DNA of 64,000 nt. Source: Siphlonurus alternatus (taxonomy: Eukaryota; Arthropoda; Insecta; Ephemeroptera; Siphlonuridae). Both the position numbers and the translations under genes were made by a program. The DNA is taken from the NCBI GenBank assembly GCA_949825025.1, contig OX463786.1, positions 12,743,309 through 12,807,308 on the forward strand. The letters run 5' to 3'. The notes below the pieces were generated by a model. That model ran no database searches, had not been told where the DNA came from, and saw only the letters and a program-made list of their open reading frames with translations. Positions 1 to 11,295 of this stretch are shown piece by piece (position 1 is the first letter of the stretch; each line of letters starts with the position of its first letter).

Positions 1-148
1 CGTATTTCAGTGTTAAAATTTCACAAATAGGTCGATACTTTATACTTCAAACCACTCTGTAAAGTTTCAAAAGTTAATTACAAACAAAAGAGCTGCAAAC
101 TTAAAACTTTTGTCTACTTCCGGAATGAATATTAAATAAATTTGACTG
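1..148. repeat. MITE family A, truncated by window edge
   Basis: This is the right part of a palindromic element seen again near 6090, 22038 and 44297. It shares GAGCTGCAAAC and ACTTCCGGA with those copies and ends in TTTGACTG followed by TA. The CAGT termini and TA target site suggest a non-autonomous Tc1/mariner-type element. The left end is outside the window. Confidence 0.65.
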
Positions 149-233
149 TATATTTATATATAATATTTTTATTGAAATACGAAGAAAGTGTATTATTGTT
201 GTTTAAATACATGTGTAAATTTAAGCCACTCAC

Positions 234-302
234 CTCTTTAGATTTTCTCTCATCCAATGATTGTCGCGTCAGACGGTTTATTGACCCCATAATTTGCTGA
301 GA
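234..302 (-). CDS. Gustatory receptor locus A, exon 2
   Basis: This 23-codon phase-0 exon reads SQQIMGSINR...DERKSKE. It has a TTTCAG acceptor on its upper side and a GTGAGT donor on its lower side. It matches exon 2 of loci B and C (AQQI-GS-N/S-RLMRxS). In Gr proteins this piece belongs to the last intracellular loop before TM7. Exons 3 and 4 of this locus should lie just left of the window. Confidence 0.85.
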
Positions 303-821
303 CTGAAATAAAAATTAATTTGTAAACAAATAATATAAAGAATTGGAAAATAATATATATTTTTTTTTAATAAATAGAAGGTAAAAAATTATGCTACTCT
401 CATTTCCACCTCAGATTGTTTGAATTCCAAGAAACTATTTAAATTTGATTTAAAATATATATTGAAGTTATCTACCACGCCCCCTGGAAGCTTCAATTCT
501 TAATGAAAAATAGGGCTCACCTAAAGCGTAACGCAACCGTCTATAATTATAAAAAAAATAGTAGGAAAACCTTAAAAAAAATCAGAGTAATCTTACTTTG
601 TATGCTCTATTCACTTACAAACCTACGCAATAAGAGTGTTAATAAAATAAGTTTTACAGGTATTTTAACCCAAAGAGTGAAACCTGCCACATAATTCTGG
701 AGTATGTTTTTCAAATGAAATACATTATTTTAGAAACAGGAATGAACAATAAAATTGTCAAAATTATAACAATTATAATATTAAAATTTATTATTAATAA
801 TTAATATAAACATTTAATTAC
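303..821. other. Intron of locus A
   Basis: This AT-rich intron joins exon 2 to the single first exon of locus A. A 63-codon plus-strand ORF at 503-694 has no recognisable homology and is taken as chance. No other structure was seen. Confidence 0.6.
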
Positions 822-1706
822 CTTTTTCGTGACGCAATCACATGCCCAGGTGATTAAAATTAGTCTTATAAAACCATCTATTGTTATTAATAAATTAACG
901 AAACAATTAATAGAAATATTAACTGTAATTATACAATATGTAATAAAAAACAACAAAATTGAAAGACAGTGTAAAAACAATTGGGCAATATCAATGAATA
1001 TAAATATAGAAATTGCTTTATTCCAAATTTTCTGAGCATCACATACATAAGTAAATGCTTTTCTAAGATATTTTATTTCATACATAGTACTAAACTGAAT
1101 ATTATTTTCATGAATTGATATTAAATTATTATTAATTATATTTAATCTAAAATAAATTTCAAAACATATTATAATAATTAATAATTCAGTGACCATATAA
1201 GTCCATAAAATATATTGTGCAATCATATATTTATAATTTGTATAATATTGTCTTACCCAGATAATCCAGAAACATAAAATCAATTCAAAAATACAAAAAA
1301 TTACGGTAAACAATTTAACCTGAAAATAATGTTTTCCAGATCCAATTAATTTATCAATTATTATGAACTTATTAAGTACAAATTCCAAATATTTTGCACT
1401 AGAAATTGAAAATATGAATGTCATTATATAAATACACATAAGTAAGCACCCGAAGGATAAGAATGTTAAATATTTATAACTATATTGAACATCAGTTATA
1501 GAATTGAAATAATTAATATTATCCCTTAGTTGTGTATAATATGCAACGATTGAAATCAAAATTATTATTGGACAAACAATTCGTGATAATTTAGAACAAT
1601 TAATTGTCATATTTTTATAATTTATTTTAGGAAATGGTAAAATACATAATATTTTAGCTAAAATTAAAATATAAGAAAGTTTTTGAAATATATTCTGAGA
1701 ACTCAT
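822..1706 (-). CDS. Gustatory receptor locus A, first exon
   Basis: This 295-codon first exon encodes a 7tm_7 gustatory receptor, a membrane chemosensory channel subunit. The ATG at 1706 (MSSQNIFQKL) aligns with the MCSQN starts of locus B; an upstream GTG is ignored. Family landmarks are CILPFPKINY near residue 24, a YxRLNIINNNL stretch after TM4, DAQKIWNKAIS before TM5 and LITWACDCVTKK at the end. The donor is GTAATT, in phase 0. It lies about 0.5 kb upstream of exon 2 at 234-302 and is the only first exon for it in the window. The ligand cannot be inferred. Confidence 0.9.
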
Positions 1707-2570
1707 TTTTAACACAACCACTTTATATTTAAGCTCAAATAATACTAACTTAATTTTCTCTTTGCCTTTACAAATTTATTATTTCTATTATATAAATAAT
1801 TTCGTTCAAGTACCGGTGTTGTGTGTGTATAGGTGGGGAATTGAATTAGTTTATAAAATAATAATTTAATAACCTTTCAATATTCTATTGAATAAGTTCA
1901 TCAATAGAATTTTTAAGTAAGTACTTTTCTGTTAGAGGTTTTGGCGTTAAGCTCATTTAAATAATTAGTCAAAGTGCTTTTAACATATAATACAGAAAAT
2001 TTCATATTAGGAAATATAAATTTTAGAAATGAAATTAATCACAAATTATATAATTGTATTGACAGTAATTCAATACAATAGTCGATTGTTAAAATCGATT
2101 GTTAATCGATAGTCGATTGTTAAAATATTTAATATTATATTTAAAATGATTGAGCTCTTATATAACATATTGGATACCATACCATGCTTTCAAGTTAATT
2201 AAATATGTATTCATAATTTTAAATATATATTTAGCCAATGAAAGTCAAACAGATGAAACTATATTTATTTTATTTAACATTTAGCTTTTATAATTACAGT
2301 GATATTGGTCTAAACATGATACATTTAATTACTATTAAAGCAAAGTGATCAAATTCAAATTAATATTTATTTAGCAACGGTTACATAACCAAGGCACTAA
2401 ATACAATAAGTCATATATATACTGTATATATAGGAGGGTTTTGCGGTCAAAAGCGAATAACTTTAATACTTTTTTCGAAATGATAGTTATATTAACTTTT
2501 CTAATGAAAATATAAACCAAGCATGAATTTTTTATTACAAAGCCCTCATATAATGTACAGCTAGTTTGTT
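1707..2570. other. Intergenic DNA upstream of locus A
   Basis: No gene was seen. At about 2081-2125 a short unit GTCGATTGTTAAAAT recurs with the inverted piece ATCGATTGTTAATCGAT, making a small repetitive palindromic patch. The rest is low-complexity AT-rich sequence. Confidence 0.5.
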
Positions 2571-2574
2571 TGAA

Positions 2575-2880
2575 AATTTACAGCAATGGATAAATGGAAA
2601 GCCTGCATGACAATTTTTTATTGAAAAAATGAATAGAGGGTTCTAAATTATGTTACTATGTTTTTGTTTTTTTTAGAATTTTTGAGCCACGAAACTTATT
2701 AAAAAATTTACAAGTTTTGTTGCTCCCCTGGATCCTTAATAAAAAGGATAAGACCTAAACGCCTATTGACGCATTTAGGGGCATGGTTGCACTTTCAAAT
2801 TAAAATAAATAATAATAATAGTATTTCCTGGACTGAAAAAAAAAAAAATAGTGTCGTAATTTGGCACCGGCCATTCATTT
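2575..2880. repeat. MITE remnant related to the 14420 composite
   Basis: The stretch shares GCCTGCATGACA, AATGAATAGAGGGTT and a centre of the AAAAGGATAAGACCTA-ACGCC type with the composite element at 14420-15065. One arm is degraded. No coding sequence was seen. Confidence 0.5.
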
Positions 2881-3243
2881 TTGCAATAAAAAAATCATGT
2901 CATGCGCGTTGCCCATTATAATCAACAGAGCAGGTAATCAATTGTGAAAAGTTATCGTCGTATACGAGAGACTGATAAATGCAGTGAATGTAAAAGAAAG
3001 AAGAACTCCCTTTTGAACTATAATATACTTCAATACATCCATATATTGGTGTAATTTTTTTTTTTTCAAATTATAAATAAACTTTATATAACACAATGTA
3101 TTCTTAATGGAGTATCGACCTCAATTTTTTTTATTGCAGAAATGGATAGAGGGTGCACCCTGATTTTTTTTTTTTTTTTTTTTTAGACCGGGAAGTATTT
3201 TTAAAAAACTATTGAAATTCCTTTTCATGACGTCACGAGACGC

Positions 3244-4760
3244 TGGTCTCATTTAAAGTGTTCAGTGCCGCAAGGTAGTGTTCTTGGTCCATTGTTATAT
3301 TTACTGTACACATTTGATATTGGCAAGGTTATCAGATTTTCGAAGTATCATATGTATGCGGATGATCTCCAATTATATATCCATTGCAAGCCTGAAAATG
3401 TTAATGAAGCAGTAAACCTGATCAATGAAGATATTGAGGCATTAGTTAATTGGTCAAAAATCCATGGATTGGAAATTAATGAAGGTAAGACGCAATGTAT
3501 TATAGTTGGAGATAGTCACTTGCTTAGTGCAGTTGGTAATGATGTTAATAGGATCAGAGTTAAAGGAAAAACAATTGAATATGTGGATAAAGTTAAAAAT
3601 TTGGGTATTATTATGGATAATAAAATGGCGTGGTCTTCTCAAGTTAGCGTAATTTGTAAAAGGGTTTATGGTGTTCTTCATCACCTCTACAAATTTAGGG
3701 CTGGCACGCCAGAAAAGGTTCGAATTTTGTTAGTTAATACTCTTGTGATGCCTGTTTTTGACTATTGTGATACTATTCTCTGTGATATGCATGTTGAAGA
3801 TGTTAAAAGATTACAAGTTATGCAAAATAATGTTATGAGATACATTTTTAATATTAAGGCTCGTGAGAGTGTTACCCCATATTATAAAAAATTATTATGG
3901 CTGAAAATTGAAGAAAGGCATAATTTGCATATGCTTATATTAATTTATAAAATTATTAATAATATATTGCCTTCTTATTTGAGTAATATACTTATGAAAT
4001 ACAGTAGAGTTTGTCAAAGAGTTACTCGCACCCACGCTCTTTTTTTTTTGCAGATGCCAATCTCTAATTGTTATAATTTCAAAAATTCTATGGCTGTTAA
4101 AGGTGTAAAATTGTGGAACGAATTGCCTTTTGCTATCTGCTCGAGTAAATCTTTGGCTATTTTTAAAAAGAAAGTTAACAATTATTTGCTGGTAAAGTGT
4201 AATTTGAAAGCTAAAATTTAAGTATGTATATTGTTTGTTTTGTATATAAGTATATTGTTTGTATGTATTTTACTTTTAGTGTTATAATTTAATCACCGCT
4301 TATTATATGGTAATGAATATTTTATAAATTAAATTAAGTGTGTTTTATAACTATTTATAGTCTATATTATTATCTAAAATTTTCTAGTATATATAATAAT
4401 GTATTAATATTTTATTATTCATATAGTTCCTGCAGTGTTAATATTTTTGTTTACAAAGTGTTAATTTATTTAAATAGTGAGTGTATATAGTGAATGAGTG
4501 AAAAGTGATAAAGGTGATTAATATTTGTGATATTTACATGAAAAAGATTTTGAAGAAAATATTGCTGTGTTGTACAATGATATATATACTTTTACACAAG
4601 TTTAAATTGTTTATTGTGATTATTTAATTATCTATGTTTTTCTTTCCAGCAAAATCCCATACTGTATTTTATTGGCGGTTAGGTGTAAGAGTGGGCTTGC
4701 CTAAACCTCGCCGCAATAAAGCAATTTTCTATTCTATTCTATTCTATTCTATTCTATTCT
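3244..4760 (+). mobile_element. 5'-truncated non-LTR retrotransposon (Jockey/I-like)
   Basis: The element contains the 3' part of a reverse transcriptase gene, a 3' UTR and a tail of repeated TTCTA units (about 4726-4760). That is the usual outcome of aborted target-primed reverse transcription. It sits inside a family B MITE, so it is younger than that MITE copy. Confidence 0.85.
3265..4221 (+). pseudogene. Reverse transcriptase, C-terminal two thirds
   Basis: The 318-codon open frame starts inside the RT domain at MPQGSVLGPLLY, followed by the catalytic YADDLQLY. The endonuclease and RT fingers are missing. The C-terminal part has the RRLQVMQNN and WNELPFAI-type features that follow the RT domain in Jockey/I-group LINEs. 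The frame is open to its own stop codon, so the insertion is fairly young, but without its 5' part it cannot retrotranspose by itself. Confidence 0.88.
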
Positions 4761-4915
4761 TAAGAAAATGATAGGACTTGCCACCGCGTGACGTCACAAA
4801 AAGAAATTTCAATAATTTTTTAGAAATAGATCCCAGTCTCAAAAAAATCAGAGTTACATATCTTTGTACCCTCTATCCATTTCTGCAGTAAAAAAAATGA
4901 GGTCAATACTCCATT

Positions 4916-5236
4916 GAACAACTTTACCTAAGATCTAAGCTATGAATACAAATTAAATGTTCTAACCATAAGTTAATTAATTAATTAATATACAGTATAT
5001 TTTTACATACAATAATTTAATATAAATGAATTAACACCATAAGCACTTCATACACATAACCACTTACACTAACCGTCACAATTAATTTGGTTATGGTCGG
5101 TGTCGATCGGTAGTCATTCGGCTCGTGTCGGCCAGGGATGTCCTTTCGTTACAAACCGGCTACCAATGACTGAAAGCGTTACAAACATGACCAACCAAGT
5201 TAAATGTGACGGCTATAACATCATGAGAAGAATAAA
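4916..5236. other. Intergenic DNA downstream of locus B
   Basis: This lies past the stop codon of locus B and before the MITE that ends at 4915. It should hold the 3' UTR and polyadenylation site of locus B transcripts on the minus strand, but I could not identify a single convincing signal. A stretch near 5100-5180 (GGTCGGTGTCGATCGGTAGTC) resembles one near 50120-50190 downstream of locus C, which suggests duplicated 3' flanks. Confidence 0.4.
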
Positions 5237-5287
5237 TTATTTTAATTGAACAATTAAAAATATATAGCTGGTAACTGCTCCAATCAT
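5237..5287 (-). CDS. Gustatory receptor locus B, shared exon 4 (C-terminus)
   Basis: The terminal exon has a TTACAG acceptor and then MIGAVTSYIFLIVQLK and TAA. TSYxxxxxQL is the local form of the Gr signature TYxxxxxQF at the end of TM7, which identifies the family. It is the only exon 4 I found between the window start and 49.81 kb, so it should serve all first exons of locus B. Confidence 0.93.
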   Translation of the reverse strand: MIGAVTSYIFLIVQLK

Positions 5288-5532
5288 CTGTAACAAATAA
5301 TACTTTATTTTAGAAATATAGTTTTTTTAGGGGAGGGGGGGGTGCTACCCTTCTCTTTTTGGCAGAGACTCGGATATCCAAATAAGGCAGAGTACAAAGA
5401 GAATTAAACCTTTTCCACTTACTACCTTAGTTGAAAAATTACATCTTCACACGTCTAAACCTAATCTTTTTAACTCTAAAACACATCTTATTTCCTCTTC
5501 GCTCAAAGTGAGGATGAAACAAAGACAATAAA

Positions 5533-5672
5533 GGGGCATTCACAAAGCCCTAAGGCCACATTTAGGGCTCGATAATTTAAAGCCTGATTTTAAGCATGCT
5601 TTTTAGACCCAAAATTTTTGGTCTTAAATTATCGAGCCCTAAATGTGGCCTTAAGGCTTTGTGAATGCCTCT
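5533..5672. repeat. Near-perfect hairpin, GGGGCATTCACAAAGC family
   Basis: The arm GGGGCATTCACAAAGCCCTA continues through the complement of AAATTATCGAGCCCT, with a short loop holding AGCATGC. A second copy is at 46162-46304. Two hairpins at 12927 and 18341 share the tip but have different arms. It is a foldback-type MITE. Confidence 0.75.
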
Positions 5673-5823
5673 TAATATTTCTAACATTTTATGTTCAAGA
5701 AGAGGAAAAAAGACGTAATTTCGTCTTTTTCACCTCTTTTTTTCTTCTAAAATAAGGTGCAAAATAAGAGAAGAAAAGACGAGAGGAGAGAGCGAAGAAA
5801 ATATGAAATTTATTTCAACTTGC

Positions 5824-5870
<47 letters not shown>

Positions 5871-6089
5871 CCTTGCCAGCCAAACTTTCTTAAAATTGAT
5901 TTTAGAGTTGAGATGACAGGTGAAAGGCGCACTTGCTTCAATTTCATATGACGGCCATGTTGGTGATAAAATATGATTCAATCACTTCAATGCTACATGG
6001 TATTTTATTCCAGCTATGTGATTTTTTTATTGCTAAAAATAGGATCAAATGCTCCTCTCTAGCACTTATACCTTGTTTCACTCTAGCTA

Positions 6090-6276
6090 CATTGAAATTA
6101 ATATAATATTCCCTCCGAAAGTAGCCGAAAGTGTGAAGTTTGTGACTATAATGATTTTAATTCAGTTTTAAATTGTTACAGAGTGCTGACGTATGTGCTA
6201 ATTCGCAACACTGGAATACGAATAGAAAGGTAAGAAACTCTAAATTTCCGGAGGGAATATAACATCAATTTAACTG
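6090..6276. repeat. MITE family A copy with TA target site
   Basis: It is flanked by TA at 6088-6089 and 6277-6278. The ends carry ATATTCCCTCCGAAAGTAGCC and its inverted counterpart TTTCCGGAGGGAATAT. It is an older copy than the one at 44297. Confidence 0.65.
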
Positions 6277-6309
6277 TATACTTAAATTTATTTTTTATCA
6301 TTTCCTCAC

Positions 6310-6399
6310 CGCAAAGAGAAGAGTCAGGTCGACTTGAAACAAACCACATGCACTGAAAGTATTCTTGTAGAACTCAGCCAGGTATGCAAATATCTGCAC
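6310..6399 (-). CDS. Gustatory receptor locus B, shared exon 3
   Basis: The 30-codon phase-0 exon runs from a TTACAG acceptor to a GTGAGG donor. It encodes VQIFAYLAEFYKNTF then SACGLFQVDLTLLFA. The GLFxVDxxLLF segment is typical of insect Gr proteins, just before TM7. Together with exon 4 it encodes TM7, which is interrupted by intron 3 between LLFA and MIGA. Confidence 0.93.
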
Positions 6400-6779
6400 C
6401 TGTAATTAAGAAATTAAATCAATAATTGAGAATTAGAAAAGAAAAGGTAGAATTTAATATTATTTTCTGTTAAACGGCTAATATATAATGCAAAAATATG
6501 TTTTTGATTGAGGTGTGTGTATATTAATTTAAATAGCAAATTATAAAGTGACATTCGAAACACAAAAGCATGCTTTAAATTAAGCAAGAAAAAATATAGG
6601 GTGCTTTTAATGAATTTTTCCTAGAAATTTTTGGTAAATTGAGAGCTTTTCAAATATTAATTTTTTAAGTTTGCCACCATTAAATTTTTATCTTTGCATG
6701 ACGTGTGAAAATATTAATGTCTTTTAACTCCATTTAACAAATTTTTCATTTTCAAAATATCAAAGATACAATTATTATT

Positions 6780-6865
6780 TTAAATTTAGCCTGTATTACA
6801 TGATACAATTTTTTCTGTAGAAGAAAATTTCACCTCCATACAAACAAATCAAGTTGAATTTTTCT
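6780..6865. repeat. MITE family F remnant
   Basis: The stretch TAGCCTGTATTACATGATAC, with the following AAAATTTCACCTCCATACAA, matches the left arm of the elements at 59096 and 59671. It lies in intron 2 of locus B. Confidence 0.6.
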
Positions 6866-6962
6866 TTTAAGTAAAAATTTTATCGTAATATAATCTTTAT
6901 TTTACTACATCAACAAAACTCCTTTGCTTGCGGTTCATTTTATTGCTGAAGACGTATCTTAC

Positions 6963-7028
6963 CTCCTTCGAAATATCGTCCATTGATTGTCGCATGAGTT
7001 TGTTGACTGATCCCAGGATTTGCTGAGC
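6963..7028 (-). CDS. Gustatory receptor locus B, shared exon 2
   Basis: This 22-codon phase-0 exon reads AQQILGSVNK...DDISKE, with a TTTGCAG acceptor and a GTAAGA donor. It is the first constant exon. Every first exon from 8091 to 48411 ends in the phase needed to join it. The only other exons of this type are at 234, 50866, 60198 and 63188. Confidence 0.92.
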
Positions 7029-7315
7029 CTGCAAACAAAATATAACAAAATTTATTACAACTACTGATAATAAAAAAATGGAGATCCAAAGTTTGATTTT
7101 ATTTGCAGTGCTTGCTAATATTTTAATTTTATAATAATAGAGATACATAAAAAGAATAATACATTTGATCACTTTTAGATGATCGAAAAAATGAAGTCTC
7201 AGTTTTTATATTTTTTTTTTGCCAATATTTTATAATTTCAGGGTACATTATAAAACTATATTATAGTGCACTATATTACATACTTCTAAGTATACATTCC
7301 TCGGAAAATCCTGAA

Positions 7316-7738
7316 CTTTAAGGGCATTGGGTGTAGCACCGGTAGTTGGCAACACTGACGTATCTTCACCATGTTAATTTTTGATCATTGCTCCTCGGAG
7401 TAGTTTTTATGCCAGAGCTAAGCTGATTGCTGTAGTATCAAGATAATTAGTAGCCCAAGTGCACAATTTGGCTAAATAAAGCCTGATTTAAAGAAAAGTA
7501 TTTTTTTTTATATTTTAGAAAAATGCATGTAAATTTAAAAAATTACTAAAAAATACTTTACTTTAAATCAGGCTTTATTTAGCCAAATTGTGCACTTGGG
7601 CTACTAATTATCTTGATACTACAGCAATCAGCTTAGCTCTAGCATAAAAATTACTCCGAGGAGCAATGATAAAAAATTAACATGGTGAAGATACGTCAGT
7701 GTTGCCAACTACTGGTGCTACACCCAATGCCCTTAAAG
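7316..7738. repeat. Long inverted-repeat element
   Basis: The left arm CTTTAAGGGCATTGGGTGTA is mirrored by the right arm TACACCCAATGCCCTTAAAG. The arms run about 190 bp each with a T/A-rich loop around 7500-7560. It is a non-autonomous DNA element in the intron between the constant exons and first exon B1. It has no coding capacity. Confidence 0.8.
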
Positions 7739-8090
7739 CATGATTAACATACAACTTCAGGAGACAGAGTTGCAGATTTGTAATTTTGTGGGAAGATTAG
7801 AAGCGCAGCTAATATATCCATATTATACCTAAAGGCTACATGAAGGGTTCTAGCTTAACACACCTTTATAGTTTGTGAGATAAAAATGCCCACAAACAGG
7901 TTAAAGTTTGTGCTATCCAAGTATAAAGAAAATTAATTTTAAAATATAAGAAAATGGAAAGTAATAACCCTAGAAAAGCTATTATTTCAATTAAAAAACC
8001 TTTGCATGGATAAATATGCATTATAGAAATACAAACAAAATATCTTAAATGGTTAAATTTTTGTCAAAAATCATTAAAGAATAATTTTAC

Positions 8091-8999
8091 CTTAGTTGTA
8101 ACACCACCGCAAGCCCAATTTATTAATATTAAACGAAAACATCCATCAAATGTTATCAATAAAAATAATTTAACAGTAAAATTAACATCTCCATTTAATA
8201 AACGAGTAACAATTGAAACTTGAACTGAAATATTATGTAAAAATAGTTGTGCCAAGTTAATTAACAAAAGAAAAGAAATTCCTTCACTCCATGTTTTCTG
8301 TGCATCACTTAAATACACAAACGATTTTCTAAACTTTTTAACACTTTTTAAAGTCACTTTTTTATTACGTTTCATGTACTTTAAATTTAAATTAATTACA
8401 TTAAATCTAACATAAAATTCATAACAAATTATTACAATGAATAATTCTATTGTAATATTACAAAGATAAATTATTAAAGTTAAAATAATAATAAAATTTA
8501 TATTTGGATTCATTTGCATTAATAATAATTCTGTAAGAATTTCAAGTATATAATACAGAAATATACAAATTTTAACAAATCTATAATGATTTTTATATTT
8601 TAAGCAGCCTATTTTATCTGCTTTTGAAAAATTATTTAAAATATATTCCAAATTTTTACAATTCTTAAACATTGAAAACAAAAAGATAGTAATGTATGTT
8701 ATAAGCTGAATTAATCTGTACAACAAAAAGGTGTGATAATTGTTCAATAAGTAAACATTACTTGTACTTTTTTTAGTAATTAAATAACTATTAATTTCAT
8801 CAATAAATTGTTTACAAAAAGCACAAATTAAAGTTAAAAATATGCAAAAATAACAAAAAGTTGACAATTTTCTTGTATGAATCTTCAGTTTTTTATTATC
8901 TATTTTAGAACATGGTAGAATGCAAAATATTCTTAATAAATTTAGAAAATATGAAAGATTTGTAAATATATTCTTTTCTTTTAAATTTTCGGAACACAT
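8091..8999 (-). CDS. Gr locus B, first exon B1
   Basis: This 303-codon first exon starts at MCSENLKEKN (8999). In-frame ATGs farther upstream lack conservation. It is the exon nearest the constant region and ends WACGGVTTK with donor GTAAAA. It carries LPCSKIDNK near residue 30, a CYEFYVRFNVINLNL segment after TM4 and DAQKTWSEGISFLLL before TM5. It is somewhat apart from the other B1-B8 exons, being neither WSQAVSLVLL nor WQRKISFILL type. Spliced to exons 2-4 it gives a 371-residue receptor. Confidence 0.92.
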
Positions 9000-9294
9000 T
9001 TTAACACGCATGCTTCGCTTTTGAACCCTCAATGAATACTAAAATGATACGTATAATCAATTTTTATATTGATGATATTGATACGTACAATACAATTTAC
9101 TTGGTATCATTTTGTTACATTGAAAATACATTAAAAGAATACAATGATATTGCTTTGGGTATAATTATTTATATTCTTCTTTTCAAAAATTGAAGGGGAT
9201 GAGAATTTTATTACCTCACCATAAAACATTATTAGTTTTTCAATCATTCAAGTATACAGACTATAATGTATCATTATTACAAAAAAAAATATAC

Positions 9295-9395
9295 GAGTGT
9301 TAATAACTGCATGCCTTCCTTACACTTTATCAATAATGTTCTTTATCGACTTAATGGAGGCTTCAAGTGATGCGCTTTCGCTGCGCAACTGTTTG
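9295..9395 (-). other. Unrecognised short ORF, possible exon
   Basis: An ATG at about 9388 opens a 29-codon frame, MDLSDKQLRSESASLEASIK then SIKNIIDKV and TAA. Its base composition is clearly less AT-rich than the surroundings and the peptide looks helical. It could be part of a processed pseudogene or a small exon of an unrelated gene. I do not recognise it. Confidence 0.25.
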
Positions 9396-9976
9396 TCGCT
9401 AAGGTCCATCTTGCACTTGAAAATGAAGCAAAGTGTTTTTTTAACTTTTCTCGGTTATAAATCAAGTAAAAAATCTAAATCTTGAATTATCTACTTAATT
9501 TTTCAGTTTGGACCAAAGTTCCATAAAGGAATTATCCCTGAAAAATCTTATTCTTGGTGAAAAAACGAATTCACGTTTTTTTTACATAGGTTTGGTATAG
9601 CGGGTGGGATCACCGAAAAATCAGCTGACTTGAAGCCTCTATTGTCAATAACTATCATCCTTACCGTAAACGTAAGAAGGGCGGTTTGTATTCAATTTTG
9701 CACCAAAATACATGATATATATTTTCAATAATCTAATAAATATATTGAATTGGGACTTAATATTATGTCATTTTGGGCTTTATTCTATTTATCAGAGTAG
9801 TCTAAATACATTTATCGTATATCATACTACGGTTCGAGACACCATAAAAAAAGATAATTATTGATATGCCAAATATTATCAAAAGTTATCAGACAAATTC
9901 TAAAAAATATTTTTACGTTTATTTTCGATTTCAAAGCAAAATTTTATACTTTTTTTTTTTTTATTTCATATCTTAC

Positions 9977-10864
9977 CTTAGTTGTAACGCAGCCACAAGC
10001 CCAGGTTATAAGAACTAAACGCAAACATCCACCGAAGGATATCAACAATAATACTTTACAGTTGTTTAAATAAATACTAGAATTATTACAACCCACAAGT
10101 GTAACAACAATCGAGACATTGTGTATAAAAAGTTGAGCTAGGTCAGTTAACAACACCAGAGATACAGTTTGACTCCATCTTTTCTGTGCATCACTAACAA
10201 ATACGTACGATTTTCTAAGTTTTCGAACACCCTCCAAAGTAAATAATTCCTCTTTGTTTTCATCTATTGATTGTAATTTTAAATTGATTGAATTAAATTT
10301 AACATAAATTTCATAACAAATTATTATAATTAAAAATTCAATAGTAACATTAGACATATAAATAATTAATGTTGAAATTGTTACAAAATTTATGTTATGT
10401 AATAGTAATATTTCTGTTGAAAAATCGAAAATGTAATACAAAAACACGAATATTTTCTCAAATTTATAATGATCTGTACGAATACAAGCAATTGTATCAG
10501 CTTTTTCAATTGAATTTAATACAAATTCTAAGTGTTCACAATTGTTTAATATAAATATTAACATTACTACATATGCCAATAGTTCCATAAATCGAAAAAA
10601 AAAAAATGTGTGATAGGCAATAATTTCAGATACAGTAATTTGATTTAGTGTAAGAAAATTATTAATATCAAATAAAATTTGTCCACAGAAACCTACAATT
10701 AACGATAAAAATACACAAGAATAGCAAATTTTGGATAAATTTGTTGAATAAATTTTCATATATTTGTAGTCTATTTTAAAACAAGGTAAAATGCATAATA
10801 ATCGTGATATATTTATAAAGTATGAGAGATTTTGAAATATATTCTTGTTGGTATTCGAACACAT
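9977..10864 (-). CDS. Gr locus B, first exon B2
   Basis: This 296-codon first exon starts at MCSNTNKNIFQNL (10864), which aligns with MCSQN of B3 and B6. It ends WACGCVTTK with donor GTAAGA. It belongs to the WSQxVSLVLL subgroup with B3, B4 and B6 (DAQKRWSQTVSLVLLTDLAQ before TM5). LPCFKIDYKYMK follows the N-terminal helix. TCAGT lies about 47 bp upstream of the ATG. Joined to the constant exons it gives 364 residues. Confidence 0.93.
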
Positions 10865-11295
10865 TTTGAATACGTGTTTTGTCTTTGGATTGTAAACGAG
10901 CACTGAAATGAAATGTTTTGCAATTTAATTTCAAATAATTCACTTCATGGAACACCAATTACCAATAAATTATTATTTATTTTAAAGCTTCTAGCAATCT
11001 ATTGAAAGTAGTACATTTGTGAATTGTTATAGTCAAATGAATAACAGATATTTTTCGATCATACTTGTAATATTGTGATTAGTGTAATTTATTATAGTAA
11101 ACTTCAAGCTAATTTATTAGGTATTTGCAATATTAGGTCTTATTGGAGAAATATAATTTAATGTATTATACTTTATTCAATAATTTAATATCTTAATATG
11201 TATATTACAAATACCCCAGCTATGTTTGGCAGCGTTGCTATGGTGGCGTGCTGAACTTAAAATTTACAGGCATGACTTGATGGTTGCCAAATAAC
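10865..11295. other. Spacer with presumed B2 promoter
   Basis: The B2 leader ACACGTATTCAAAATG resembles those of B5, B7 and B8. The rest is AT-rich spacer with no gene seen. Confidence 0.4.

Larger units (their letters stand above)
3106..4915. repeat. MITE family B copy split by a LINE insertion
   Basis: The outer ends are the mirror pair AATGGAGTATCGACCTC (3106) and GAGGTCAATACTCCATT (to 4915). The arms contain the family landmarks ATGGATAGAGG and TGACGTCACGAGACG at the left, and CCGCGTGACGTCAC and CCTCTATCCATTTCTGCAG at the right. The centre, from about 3244 to 4760, is replaced by a LINE 3' end. Intact relatives of about 320 bp lie at 36268, 47141, 48785 and 53052. Confidence 0.8.
5288..6309. 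other. Intron 3 of locus B
   Basis: The 1-kb intron contains a hairpin at 5533-5672, a T-run of about 45 nt at 5826-5870 and a family A MITE at 6090-6276. No coding sequence was seen. Confidence 0.6.

Noticed and set aside
1707..1721. Upstream GTG as start of the locus A first exon
   Set aside because: The downstream ATG (MSSQN) aligns with the starts of other first exons; GTG starts are not expected in an insect gene.
5730..5981. ORFs on both strands through the poly-T run
   Set aside because: They consist largely of poly-Lys or poly-Phe from the homopolymer.
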